Shown piece after piece: positions 17,915 through 26,761 of a DNA stretch of 64,000 nucleotides. Every line of letters starts with the position of its first letter. The stretch's first letter is position 1. Under the pieces are notes generated by a model. That model ran no database searches and was not told the DNA's origin. It saw nothing but the letters and a program-made list of their open reading frames with translations. The position numbers were made by a program, and so were the translations under genes. The DNA is from an uncultured Paracoccaceae bacterium (GTDB lineage: Bacteria; Pseudomonadota; Alphaproteobacteria; Rhodobacterales; Rhodobacteraceae): the NCBI GenBank assembly GCA_947494675.1, contig CANLVP010000003.1:62001-126000 (forward strand), written 5' to 3'.

Positions 17915-18876
17915 CACTGTCCCCCTGCGGCAAAGACCATATCCATCATCTCTTGTGTGCCACGGGAAAACTCCAACGGGCAAGGGTATGGCACCCCATC
18001 GCGCACGCTCGCGCCAAAGTTTTCGACCTGTGCGACGTAGTGGTTCACCCCCGGCCAGCGTTCGACCGTCTTGACCAAGCCGGGTTTGTCCAGCACCAGC
18101 TCTGCCGCGTCATGGACGTTTGCATTAAACGGACAGGTCAGTGTCAGCAGCCCCGCATCGCCGTGAAATACCATGTATTGCCGATTAAACAGCCGCATCG
18201 ACACCAGTGCTGCATAGCTGAAATCGGGAAAGCGTGCAGCGACACGCGCCACCACGTCCACACCATTTTCCATCGTCAGATCAGCGTGTTGGATCGCTTC
18301 CGGCTCTTGCCCGGTGACCAGTCGTGCACCGCCAAAGGTATACACCCCGATGTCGCGCAACCCGCCACCGCCCAGCGCAGGGTCGTGCCGAATATTGCCC
18401 GGATCGGCAGCATTATTGTAGGAAAACGCTGCATCCACATGGCGCAACGTGCCAATCGCCCCGCCCTGCACCAACTCGCGGGCGCGCGAAAATTGCGGAT
18501 GGTGGGCGATCATGAACGCCTCAGCCGCCAATTTGCCCGCCTTGTCTCGCGCCGCAATCAGCGTGTCAAAGTCATCCGCCCGCAATCCAATTGGTTTTTC
18601 GCACAACACATGCTTGCCCGCCTCCAGCGTCTTGATCGTCCATGGCACATGCAAATGATTGGGCAGCGGCACATAGACCGCATCAATGGCGGGGTCCGCC
18701 AGCAAGGCATCATAGTCTGTAAAGACCTGCAAACCGGGGGCAAAATCGGCAAAGGGTGCGGCCTTGGCCGGGTCAGACGTGGCTATCGCCGCCAGCTCTG
18801 CCCCACGCGCGGCATGGATCGCAGGCCCCATATGTTGCCTTGCGAATTTCCCCGCGCCTAAGATTCCCCACCGCAT
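17914..18876 (-). CDS. Gfo/Idh/MocA-family oxidoreductase
   Basis: A 320-residue NAD(P)-dependent sugar- or polyol-type dehydrogenase. The N-terminal Rossmann fold starts with WGILGAGKFA (residues 3-12), and the CEKPIG motif with the catalytic lysine is near residue 95, followed by the C-terminal alpha/beta domain. Substrates in this family include dihydrodiols, inositols and glucose-fructose pairs; none can be assigned here. It is co-directional with and coupled to the DUF4389 gene. Confidence 0.9.
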   Translation of the reverse strand: MRWGILGAGKFARQHMGPAIHAARGAELAAIATSDPAKAAPFADFAPGLQVFTDYDALLADPAIDAVYVPLPNHLHVPWTIKTLEAGKHVLCEKPIGLRADDFDTLIAARDKAGKLAAEAFMIAHHPQFSRARELVQGGAIGTLRHVDAAFSYNNAADPGNIRHDPALGGGGLRDIGVYTFGGARLVTGQEPEAIQHADLTMENGVDVVARVAARFPDFSYAALVSMRLFNRQYMVFHGDAGLLTLTCPFNANVHDAAELVLDKPGLVKTVERWPGVNHYVAQVENFGASVRDGVPYPCPLEFSRGTQEMMDMVFAAGGQ

Positions 18877-18956
18877 GATCGTGCCTCCAACTTGTGTCGG
18901 CGCGATCTTTTCCTATTCCCGGCGAAAGGTCACCCCTTGAAAAAGGGCGCAAGAAT

Positions 18957-19925
18957 TTAAGCTGCCTGGCCCTGCTGTAAAAGTTCGATGGTGTCTTTCA
19001 GCCATGTGGCCTCTTCGGGGGCCACATCGTCGTCCAGCATCATCGCGGCATATTCTGCCGCCGTTTCACCATCCGCATTGCGCGCCGCCTGATCGGCCCC
19101 ATAGTTCACCAGCAACCGGGCAAGGTCGGGGTCCATCACAGCCGCATGCAGCGGTGTCATACCAAACAGGAAATCCGGTGCCACGTCCTCGGGGAAGGTT
19201 GCATTGGCATCTGCACCACACCGCAGCAATGCCTCGGTGATCGGGGCATTCTGATTAAAGACCGCCCGCTGCACAGGCGTCAGGCCCGCGTCATCACGCG
19301 TCTCAAGCCCCGCACCCAAAGCGATTAGCGCCTTGGTCAGTTCATAAGTCTCCGTCGGACCCCAGGCGTCGTAGCGACCAAAGGCCAGCGGCGACAACGC
19401 CGTGCCCCCCATCGCAGCCGTGGCCGCCGCATCTGCGCCCGCCTCAAACAAGGCCAGCAAGACCTGTAGATTCGGGTCTGTCCGCGCCAAGGCAAAGGTC
19501 AGCGGCGTCAAACCATCCGGTCCATAGGTGCCGTTTACATCCTGATGCTGCACGGCCTCTTCAATGGCGGCAACATCGCCCGCATCAATCGCCTCAAAGA
19601 TGGCCATATCGTCTGCGTCAATCTGATCAAGCGGTCCGGATCGTGGCGTGTTGTTCACCTTGTCCGCCACATTCAGCAGCGTTTCCAAGTCGTTATCCGC
19701 CTCGGCAGCCATCGCATCCCGCGTCAGGCTGCGCATCTCGGCCACCTTGTCCAACTGCGCCTGCGCCTCTGGCGGAATGTCACCATCGGGGAACTGGGAC
19801 AGGATATGCGCCTCTGCCGCCTCTGCTGCGGCCAGCGCCTGCACCAATCGTGGGTCGCCCTCGGGTGCGGCTTTCGCGCGTCCGAACATCCCTGTGACCT
19901 TGCTCAACAATCCCTTCAAAACCAT
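18957..19925 (-). CDS. Ankyrin-repeat protein
   Basis: A 322-residue protein with a helical N-terminal 100 residues and about five ankyrin repeats from roughly residue 125 to 310, seen in phrases such as GLTPLTFALAR, GLTPVQRAVF, GMTPLHAAVM and NADGETAAEYA. Ankyrin repeats bind proteins; the partner is unknown. No signal peptide is visible. It stands alone between the oxidoreductase and rpoH on the same strand, 79 and 94 bases away. Confidence 0.85.
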   Translation of the reverse strand: MVLKGLLSKVTGMFGRAKAAPEGDPRLVQALAAAEAAEAHILSQFPDGDIPPEAQAQLDKVAEMRSLTRDAMAAEADNDLETLLNVADKVNNTPRSGPLDQIDADDMAIFEAIDAGDVAAIEEAVQHQDVNGTYGPDGLTPLTFALARTDPNLQVLLALFEAGADAAATAAMGGTALSPLAFGRYDAWGPTETYELTKALIALGAGLETRDDAGLTPVQRAVFNQNAPITEALLRCGADANATFPEDVAPDFLFGMTPLHAAVMDPDLARLLVNYGADQAARNADGETAAEYAAMMLDDDVAPEEATWLKDTIELLQQGQAA

Positions 19926-20019
19926 GCTCTGGCCTCCTGATCATGCGCAGCGCCACACGAAAAAGGCACCGCCGTTAAGCGATGCCTAAGTGGTATTATT
20001 GTTTTCAGTATGGCGACAA

Positions 20020-20916
20020 TTAGGCGGGTTCGAGCATCCCTTTTGCCTTCGCCAATTCCTTCATCCGCTTCTGCAGCTTCTCAAACGCACGCACCTCAAT
20101 CTGGCGAATACGCTCGCGGCTGACATCATATTGACCGGATAGATCTTCGAGCGTGATCGTCTCTTCGGCCAAGCGGCGTTGCACCAGAATGTCCTTTTCG
20201 CGCTCATTCAGCACATCCATCGCCTCGGCCAACATGGCGCGGCGCGCGTCCATCTCGTCTTTGGCCTCATAATCACCGGCCTGATCGGCATCCTCGTCTT
20301 CCAGCCAATCCTGCCATTGCATGGTGCCTTCACCTTCGGACCCAACGGTCGCGTTCAGGCTCGCATCGCCACCCGATAGGCGGCGGTTCATGCTGATCAC
20401 TTCGGTTTCGGTCACACCAAGGTCCTTGGCAATCCGCGCGACGTTTTCAGGCCGCAGGTCGCCATCTTCCAAGGCCCCAATCCGTGATTTCGCCTTGCGC
20501 AGGTTAAAGAACAGCTTTTTCTGCGCGCTTGTCGTGCCAAGCTTCACCATCGACCAGGACCGCAGCACGTATTCCTGAATGCTCGCGCGGATCCACCACA
20601 TGGCGTAGGTCGCCAGACGGAAGCCCTTTTCAGGGTCAAATTTCTTAACCGCCTGCATCAGGCCCACATTGGCCTCAGAGATCACTTCCGCCTGTGGCAA
20701 CCCGTAGCCACGGTAGCCCATAGCGATTTTGGCCGCCAAACGCAGGTGGCTGGTGACCATTTTGTGGGCCGCTTCGGTGTCTTCGTTTTCGACCCAGCGC
20801 TTGGCGAGCATGTATTCTTCTTCCGGCTCAAGCATCGGAAACTTGCGAATTTCCTGCATATACCGGTTCAACCCACCTTCTGGGGTTGGTGCTGGTAGAT
20901 TTGCATAATTGGCCAT
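20020..20916 (-). CDS. rpoH: RNA polymerase heat-shock sigma factor (sigma-32)
   Basis: A 298-residue sigma factor that directs RNA polymerase to heat-shock promoters. Region 2 (about residues 55-125, including ANVGLMQAVKKFDP and YAMWWIRASIQEYV) and region 4 with [14 protein letters not shown] are clear. The RpoH box QKKLFFNLR separates it from RpoD. The ATG at 20916 is preferred over the one at 20925, because the GAGAGG Shine-Dalgarno lies at proper distance from the former and touches the latter. A sigma-32-like promoter lies about 46 bases upstream. Confidence 0.95.
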   Translation of the reverse strand: MANYANLPAPTPEGGLNRYMQEIRKFPMLEPEEEYMLAKRWVENEDTEAAHKMVTSHLRLAAKIAMGYRGYGLPQAEVISEANVGLMQAVKKFDPEKGFRLATYAMWWIRASIQEYVLRSWSMVKLGTTSAQKKLFFNLRKAKSRIGALEDGDLRPENVARIAKDLGVTETEVISMNRRLSGGDASLNATVGSEGEGTMQWQDWLEDEDADQAGDYEAKDEMDARRAMLAEAMDVLNEREKDILVQRRLAEETITLEDLSGQYDVSRERIRQIEVRAFEKLQKRMKELAKAKGMLEPA

Positions 20917-20961
20917 AATTTTCATCCCTCTCGACGCCCAATGTTTATGGGCTTAACATGG

Positions 20962-20990
20962 ATATGGGTTTTCCGGATGTTCGGTTCAAG
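20962..20990 (-). promoter_or_regulatory. Candidate sigma-32 promoter of rpoH
   Basis: On the minus strand CTTGAA and CCCATAT are separated by 16 bases, close to the known RpoH consensus (CTTGAAA, 13-17 bases, CCCCATNT). The -10 ends 46 bases before the chosen rpoH start, so rpoH may drive its own transcription. Confidence 0.45.
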
Positions 20991-21086
20991 ACCCATCTGC
21001 CGTGTTTTCGTAAACAATAAATGAATATGCCGCGCCGGGATGTGAAGGTGCATTTCCGTGCAATCACGCACATGCGACTGTGTATT

Positions 21087-22115
21087 TCAGACCGGCTTGT
21101 GCATTTTTGTGATCAGGGCTTGCATATCCGCGGGCATTTCCGCTTCAAATTCAAGCCTTTGGCCACTGACCGGATGCTCAAACCCCAGCGTCGCCGCATG
21201 CAGCGCCTGCCGGGCAAAGGTCGCGGCGGATGTAACACCGTCCGGCCCCACGGCCTTTTCGCTCAGTTTTCGGCGTCCGCCATAGACCGGATCACCAATC
21301 AACGCGTGACCGGCATGGGCCATATGCACGCGAATTTGGTGGGTCCGCCCGGTTTCAAGCCAACATTCCACCAAAGCCGCCACCGGGGGCGTGCCCAGCG
21401 GTTCAACCACCCGCACCCGCGTGACCGCATGGCGACCTTGATCAAACGACACCGCCTGGCGTTGCCTGTCGGTCTTATGACGCCCCAGAAATGTCTGCAT
21501 CTTCACGATATTGCCTGGCTCAAAGGATGTCCCCTTGATCCCCCGCAGCCGCGGATCAGCGGTATCAGGCGCACCGTATGTCACTGCAAGATAGCGCCGC
21601 TCAACACTGTGATCAGCGAACTGCTTGGCAAGCCCATTGTGGGCCGCGTCCGATTTCGCTGCAACGAGCAGCCCCGTGGTGTCTTTATCGATCCGGTGCA
21701 CAATGCCGGGGCGTTTGACGCCGCCAACGCCTGACAGATCATCGCCGCAATGAAACATCAGCGCGTTGACCAGCGTCCCACTTGGCGTGCCCGGCGCAGG
21801 GTGCACCACCATACCCGCAGGCTTGTTCACGACGATCAGATCTGCGTCCTCGAACACGACCTCCAGCGGAATATCCTCTGCCGCGATGTGATCGGGGGCC
21901 GCCGCCGGGGCCACAGTGATCGCCACCTGCGCACCCGGTGCGACCTTATGCTTGGCGTCTGTCACCACTTGCCCGTCAATCGCAACCGCGCCCTCTGCGA
22001 TCAGCTTGACCAGTCGCGACCGGCTCAGGTCCGCGTCAAGCGGTACAAAAAGCGCCAGCGCCTTATCCAGACGCGGGGCGGGGTTATCGCCGATTTGAAA
22101 GGTGATCACGGTCAT
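21087..22115 (-). CDS. RluA-family 23S rRNA pseudouridine synthase (RluD-like)
   Basis: A 342-residue enzyme with an N-terminal S4 domain (about 15-80; RLDKALA and SRSRLVKLI) and the pseudouridine synthase domain. The catalytic aspartate lies in HRIDKDTTGLL near residue 141, preceded by VNKPAGMVVHPAPG. RluD modifies helix 69 of 23S rRNA and is needed for ribosome assembly and peptide release. The arrangement and length fit RluD best, but RluC-type specificity cannot be excluded. It is followed on the minus strand by rpoH, 170 bases away. Confidence 0.88.
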   Translation of the reverse strand: MTVITFQIGDNPAPRLDKALALFVPLDADLSRSRLVKLIAEGAVAIDGQVVTDAKHKVAPGAQVAITVAPAAAPDHIAAEDIPLEVVFEDADLIVVNKPAGMVVHPAPGTPSGTLVNALMFHCGDDLSGVGGVKRPGIVHRIDKDTTGLLVAAKSDAAHNGLAKQFADHSVERRYLAVTYGAPDTADPRLRGIKGTSFEPGNIVKMQTFLGRHKTDRQRQAVSFDQGRHAVTRVRVVEPLGTPPVAALVECWLETGRTHQIRVHMAHAGHALIGDPVYGGRRKLSEKAVGPDGVTSAATFARQALHAATLGFEHPVSGQRLEFEAEMPADMQALITKMHKPV

Positions 22116-22146
22116 GGCCGCGTCCTAGCCGCAATCGCCCGGACTG

Positions 22147-23175
22147 TCACGGCTGCAAAACCGCCGCCGTCCATTCCGCAAGAAACCTTTGCCGCATCAA
22201 AGGGTCTACAAACACCAAAAGCCCCAGATCAAGCCGTATGGGCCGCAGATGCGGGCTGGCAGCCAAGGCCGCCTCATTGATCCGGGGCAAGCCGGTGTCC
22301 GCCTCAATCAGCCGCTGCCCATCCTCTGAAAGCAGAAAATCCAGAAACGCCGCCCCCTGCCGCGGGGCCTCTGCCGTGCGCGGGATCAGGGCGGTGCGCA
22401 AAAGCACATGAGTGAAATCCTGCGCCTCGATCACCACGCCGGGGCCGTCTTCGCCCAAACGCGCGGCGGCATAGCTGCCCACGACGTTATAGGCGACCAT
22501 CAGATCACCCGACCGCACCCCATCAATCATCGCCCCGCTTGAGCCGAAAAGCGCAGGCTCCAGCCCGCCCATGACCTCCGCCAGCCGCCAAATCGTGTCA
22601 GACTGCCGCGCGTCTTGCGTGGCAAACAAATACCCCGCCCCCGACAAATTGGGATCATAGGTGCCAATCCGCCCGCGAAACCGCTCCGGGTATTCGCGCA
22701 TCAACCGGATCAGATCGTCCCGTGTTTCAGGCAACGGCATCCCGTCAAAACTGTCGCGATTGGCGATCAACACCACCGGTTCCTGCGCAAAGGCAAAAAG
22801 CTGGTCCGCCCAGCGCGCCCAAGCAGGCAAGGCCTCGGTCTCGCCCGACCGGTGCGGCACGGCGAACCCATCATTGGCGAGCTTCATCTGCAAATCCATC
22901 GCGGAAGAGACCACCAGATCAAATGCGGCCCCCTCATCATAGACGGCGGCATAAACCTCTTGGCTGTTGGCCACCGTGTAATGCACCGTCACATCCGGGT
23001 TTGCGGCCTGAAATGCGGCGATCAGCGGCGCGAAGGCTTCGGTGTCGGTGGTCGACAACACATGCAGCGCGGGGCCACCGGCGGCCCCCTCAAACACCGT
23101 TACCTCTTCGATCTCAAACGCGGCCGCGAGCCCCGCCCAGATCATCAGCCCAAGTGCAAAACCCACGTGGCGCAT
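22147..23175 (-). CDS. Periplasmic extracellular solute-binding protein
   Basis: A 342-residue protein with a signal peptide (cleavage near AAAFEIEE) and the fold of family 1-type binding proteins (ALHVLSTTDTEAFAPLIAAFQAANPDV near residues 37-61). Such proteins deliver ligands to ABC transporters or present them to sensors. No ABC permease or ATPase is nearby; instead the gene overlaps the 3' end of the histidine kinase gene by 31 bases, as third gene of a regulator-kinase-binding protein operon. A role as ligand-presenting partner of the kinase is inferred. Confidence 0.82.
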   Translation of the reverse strand: MRHVGFALGLMIWAGLAAAFEIEEVTVFEGAAGGPALHVLSTTDTEAFAPLIAAFQAANPDVTVHYTVANSQEVYAAVYDEGAAFDLVVSSAMDLQMKLANDGFAVPHRSGETEALPAWARWADQLFAFAQEPVVLIANRDSFDGMPLPETRDDLIRLMREYPERFRGRIGTYDPNLSGAGYLFATQDARQSDTIWRLAEVMGGLEPALFGSSGAMIDGVRSGDLMVAYNVVGSYAAARLGEDGPGVVIEAQDFTHVLLRTALIPRTAEAPRQGAAFLDFLLSEDGQRLIEADTGLPRINEAALAASPHLRPIRLDLGLLVFVDPLMRQRFLAEWTAAVLQP

Positions 23176-24518
23176 ACGCCGCCCCCTTCTCTTTCGACCA
23201 ATTGCAGACTGCCGCCCTGCGCCTTTGCCACCTCTGACACGATCGTCAGGCCAAGCCCTGACCCGATCACATCATCCACGTTCTGCCCGCGCAGAAACCG
23301 CCCCGTCAACGTGGCCGGGTCCACACCCTTCAGCCCCCGCCCGCGATCCAGCACCGTGACAACGCCCTCTGGTGTCAACGCCACCTCAACCTCGCCCCCG
23401 GGGTCGGAATACTTGATCGCATTGTCGATCAGATTGCGCAGCGCGCTTTCCAGCAGCAACCGGTCAAAGGACAGGGGCACCGGCGCATCCGGCACCGCAA
23501 CCTGCACCTCAATATCGCGCATATCGGCCAGCGCCTGATGGCTTTGCGCAACCCCACGCACCAATTCCGTCAGGTCCACCGCATCATCGGCCTGCTGATC
23601 GCTGCGATAGACAACCGTGGCATGATCCAACAGCTGCCCCGCAGACCGCGCGCTGTCATCCACCGCCCGGATCACCCCGCGGAGGGTGGCACGGGTGGCA
23701 TCATCATCCGACTGCCGCAAGGCGATCTCGGTCTGGGTGCGCAGGCTGGCCAGCGGCGTGCGCACGTGATGCGCGGCCTCTGTGATCAGCGTCTCGGTCC
23801 GGCTTAGCGATCCGCGCAAGCGCGAGATAAAACCGTTCAGCGCGCCCATCAGCGGCGCCAGCTCGCTTGGCACATCCCGGCTCACAGGGCGGAGATCATG
23901 CGGGCCACGCCGCCCCACCGCCTCTGCCAGATTGTTCAGGGGCTGCAAAACCGACCGTGCCGTCAGCACCGACAACAATGCCGCCAGCGCAAAAAATCCC
24001 AACGCCAGACCCGCCGCGCGATAGGCCATTTGGTCGTTCAACGCCTCACGCGCGGCCAATGTCTGCGCCACCAGAACCTGCACGGTCTGGCTGCGCCCAT
24101 CGACCTGCACCGATCTGTTGACCACGGCCATGCGCACCGGCAGGTCCAGGTAATCCGCGTTGTGAAACGTCAGCCCAAGGCCCCGTGCCGCCGCAGGTGC
24201 GGGCAAATCGGCATAGCCTGTCACCGTCTCTTCGCCGATCAGAATGCGGTAAAACATCCGGTCTTGCCCCGCAGCTCCCAGCATCGCAAAGGCCGCATAG
24301 GGGATATCCACGCTCAACCCGTCTGACCCGCCGCGCAATTCCTCTGCAATGGCAAGCGTCGCCGCCCCCAGCAAATTGTCATGCGCCTTTTCCACCGCAG
24401 CGTCTGCAACCGTGCGCACCAGCACAAACATCAGCACCGCCAATGTCGCGGCCACCGCCAGCAGCTGCAAAACCAGCCTGCGCCGAATCGAATCGCTGGG
24501 GCGCAGCAGGCCAATCAT
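23145..24518 (-). CDS. tctE: Sensor histidine kinase, TctE-like
   Basis: A 457-residue inner-membrane kinase. A transmembrane helix at about 14-36 is followed by a periplasmic 2CSK-type N-terminal domain (to about 155) and a second helix near 165-185. The HAMP-like linker leads to the H-box EAAHHVRTPLASL with phospho-accepting His, then the N-box DNAIKYSDPG and G-boxes DRGRGLKG and GSGLGLTI. The start at 24518 forms an ATGA overlap with the response regulator stop; the longer track start lies inside that gene. TctE-type kinases respond to tri- or dicarboxylates and control tct transport genes, here divergent. Confidence 0.9.
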   Translation of the reverse strand: MIGLLRPSDSIRRRLVLQLLAVAATLAVLMFVLVRTVADAAVEKAHDNLLGAATLAIAEELRGGSDGLSVDIPYAAFAMLGAAGQDRMFYRILIGEETVTGYADLPAPAAARGLGLTFHNADYLDLPVRMAVVNRSVQVDGRSQTVQVLVAQTLAAREALNDQMAYRAAGLALGFFALAALLSVLTARSVLQPLNNLAEAVGRRGPHDLRPVSRDVPSELAPLMGALNGFISRLRGSLSRTETLITEAAHHVRTPLASLRTQTEIALRQSDDDATRATLRGVIRAVDDSARSAGQLLDHATVVYRSDQQADDAVDLTELVRGVAQSHQALADMRDIEVQVAVPDAPVPLSFDRLLLESALRNLIDNAIKYSDPGGEVEVALTPEGVVTVLDRGRGLKGVDPATLTGRFLRGQNVDDVIGSGLGLTIVSEVAKAQGGSLQLVEREGGGVCATWVLHLG

Positions 24519-25180
24519 CCGCTGGTCAGCCTGTATCCCACGCCGCGCACCGTTTCGATCTTGGCTTGGCTGCCTTCCAGCTTTTTGCGCAACCGGCCCA
24601 CGTAAACCTCGATCGCATTGTCCGTCACCGCTTCTGCCGCGTTCAGCAATCGGTCGCAAAGCTGCGCCTTGGAAAAGATCCGTTCAGGGGCCGCCACAAG
24701 GATCTCAAACAGCCGCAATTCGCGGTTGCGCAACTCGCGCGCTTGGCCCGCGATTGTGACCGTGGCGGCCAGCGGATCAAAGGCAAGGTCCGCGAATGTC
24801 TGCTGCGTCTGCGCCACCCCGGACCTGCGCCGCAGAACCGCGCGAACTCTGGCCTCTAACTCTGCGAAATCAAACGGCTTTGTCACGTAGTCGTCCGCGC
24901 CGGTGTCCAGCATCTCGACCCGATCAGACACCGCTGACCGCGCCGTCATAACGATCACGGGCGTGTCCCTGCCACGTCTGCGCTCAGCGGCCAAAAAGTC
25001 GCGGCCATCGCCGTCGGGCAGCATGATATCCAGCAAGATCAAATCATAGCTGGCGCTCGCCGTATGATCCTCTGCCTCGGCCAAGGTCGCGGCCCAATCC
25101 ACCGCATGCCCATCCAGCGCCAGCCGGGTCTGCACCGACGCCCCCAATTCGGGGTGATCCTCCACCAGCAAAAATCGCAA
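24515..25180 (-). CDS. tctD: Response regulator, OmpR family, TctD-like
   Basis: A 221-residue regulator with a receiver domain (acidic pocket E7/D8, phospho-acceptor Asp51 in LLDIMLPDGDG, Lys in VTKPF near 100) and a winged-helix DNA-binding domain (about 125-220, ending VRGVGYRL). No ATG exists at the family N-terminus. The start is read as TTG at 25180 (MRFLLVEDH), with GGAGG five bases upstream. The ORF-track start 103 codons upstream runs antisense to tctC and its leader. It is expected to regulate the divergent tctCBA genes. Confidence 0.9.
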   Translation of the reverse strand: MRFLLVEDHPELGASVQTRLALDGHAVDWAATLAEAEDHTASASYDLILLDIMLPDGDGRDFLAAERRRGRDTPVIVMTARSAVSDRVEMLDTGADDYVTKPFDFAELEARVRAVLRRRSGVAQTQQTFADLAFDPLAATVTIAGQARELRNRELRLFEILVAAPERIFSKAQLCDRLLNAAEAVTDNAIEVYVGRLRKKLEGSQAKIETVRGVGYRLTSG

Positions 25181-25201
25181 CTTCGCCTCCCTGCGAAATT
25201 T

Positions 25202-25230
25202 CCTGTTCCATGACAGGTTCTTGTCAGGTT
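25202..25230. promoter_or_regulatory. Candidate response-regulator binding site in the tctD-tctC gap
   Basis: CCTGT and ACAGG form an inverted pair six bases apart, followed by direct repeats GACAGGTT and GTCAGGTT with an 11-base period. The site lies in the 121-base gap between divergent regulator and transporter genes, as expected for an OmpR-family operator. Confidence 0.4.
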
Positions 25231-25301
25231 GCGGCGAAAGGGTGGTGTCAGCAAGGGGCCATAACGCGCCCCTGCATCGACGTTCTGGGAGGAACCACAA
25301 C

Positions 25302-26267
25302 ATGAAAAAGACGACACTGGGCGCATTCGCCCTGACAGCCGTGCTGTCCTTTGGCGGCACAACCGCATCGGCGGCAGAGTGCGTGGCACCGGCCAACCCC
25401 GGCGGTGGCTGGGACTTTACCTGCCGCCAAATCGGCAAGATCCTGTTTGACATCGGCGCTGTTGATAGCCCCGTGCAAGTGACCAACATGCCCGGCGCGG
25501 GCGGTGGTCTGGCCTATAACTCCGTCGTGAACGAGCGTGGCGATGACCCCGACCTGATCGTTGCGGCCTCTTCCGCGACGACCACGCGACTGGCGCAAAA
25601 TGCCTATGCGGGCCGCACTGCGGATGAAGTGCGCTTTGTCGGTGCCATCGGTGCTGATCCGGGCGTGATCGTGGTGGCGGCAGACAGCCCCTACCAGTCG
25701 CTCAATGATCTGGTTGACGCCATTCTGGCCGATCCAAGCTCCGTTGCCTTTGCAGGCGGCTCTGCTGTCGGCGGCTTTGATCACCTCAAGCCCCTGATGG
25801 TCCTCAAAGAGGCTGGCTTTACCGATATCACATCCGTGAAATACATCGGTGTGGACGGCGGCGCTGATGCGATCACGCAGACCGTTGGCGGCTTCACCCA
25901 AGCCATGACCGGCGACATGTCCGAAGTCGTGTCCTTCCTCGCCAATGGCGACATCCGCGTCGTTGCCGTGCTGACGGAAGAGCGCGTGCCGGGCTTTGAC
26001 GACATCCCCACCGCGATGGAACAGGGTTACGACGTCGTGGCCGTGAACTGGCGTGGTCTCTATGTGCCAAAAGGCATCTCTGACGAGCGCTTCAACGAAT
26101 GGGCAGAAAAGCTGCAGATGGTCGCTGACTCAGATGAGTGGGCACAGGCCATGGCTGACAACGGTCTTGCCCCCTTCACCAAAGTTGGCGGCGACTTCCA
26201 GTCCTATGTCGACGGCCTTGTCGCTGACATCGCCACCATGAGCGCCGAGCTGGGGGTCACTCAGTAA
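25302..26267 (+). CDS. tctC: Tripartite tricarboxylate transporter substrate-binding protein
   Basis: A 321-residue periplasmic binding protein of the Bug/TctC family. A signal peptide of about 24 residues ends in ASA-AE. The mature N-terminus APANPGGGWDFTCR and the VTNMPGAGGGLAYN stretch are hallmark ligand-loop motifs of the family, which binds carboxylates. GGGAGGA lies ten bases before the ATG. The TAA overlaps the tctB start in TAATG. The aromatic GGGWDF pattern is typical for citrate- or dicarboxylate-type members, but the ligand cannot be assigned. Confidence 0.92.
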   Translation: MKKTTLGAFALTAVLSFGGTTASAAECVAPANPGGGWDFTCRQIGKILFDIGAVDSPVQVTNMPGAGGGLAYNSVVNERGDDPDLIVAASSATTTRLAQNAYAGRTADEVRFVGAIGADPGVIVVAADSPYQSLNDLVDAILADPSSVAFAGGSAVGGFDHLKPLMVLKEAGFTDITSVKYIGVDGGADAITQTVGGFTQAMTGDMSEVVSFLANGDIRVVAVLTEERVPGFDDIPTAMEQGYDVVAVNWRGLYVPKGISDERFNEWAEKLQMVADSDEWAQAMADNGLAPFTKVGGDFQSYVDGLVADIATMSAELGVTQ

Positions 26268-26758
26268 TGGCTGCTGACCGGATATTTGGTCTGGTCGCTC
26301 TGATCACGGCGGTCGCGTATCTCGCGGCCGCCACTCAGATCCAGACAAACATGTTCTCAGGTGAATTCCTGCCCAAACTCTTTCCCTACATGATCGGGAC
26401 GATTGCTGCGATCTGCTCTCTTTTTATGGTGTTCAAGCCAGACCCTGACCCTGATTGGCCTGTCGCAGGTACCTGGGTGAACATGGCGCTCGCCGTGGTG
26501 GTCCTTGCGGTCTACGCGGTGATGCTGACACCTCTGGGGTTCATCCTGCCCACGATCTTTGCTGCAGGCATCCTCAGCTATCAAATCTCTCCCCGGCTTG
26601 TGCCAGCTGCGCTTTCAGGCCTTGGCCTGTCGCTGGGCCTCTTTGTCCTGTTCAAATACGCGCTCGGCCTTGGCAACATCGTGGCCTACCGCGTGCCGAC
26701 CCCGGCCAAGCTCTGGGACGCAATTTCAATTCTCATCCCATTTGTTGGGGGGCACTGA
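26267..26758 (+). CDS. tctB: Tripartite tricarboxylate transporter small membrane subunit
   Basis: A 163-residue TctB-family protein with four hydrophobic segments (about 5-25, 40-58, 70-90 and 112-140). Position and length between tctC and tctA are standard. It stabilises the large permease TctA in the inner membrane. Its ATG overlaps the tctC stop by one base, and tctA starts three bases after its stop. Confidence 0.9.
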   Translation: MAADRIFGLVALITAVAYLAAATQIQTNMFSGEFLPKLFPYMIGTIAAICSLFMVFKPDPDPDWPVAGTWVNMALAVVVLAVYAVMLTPLGFILPTIFAAGILSYQISPRLVPAALSGLGLSLGLFVLFKYALGLGNIVAYRVPTPAKLWDAISILIPFVGGH

Positions 26759-26761
26759 CCC

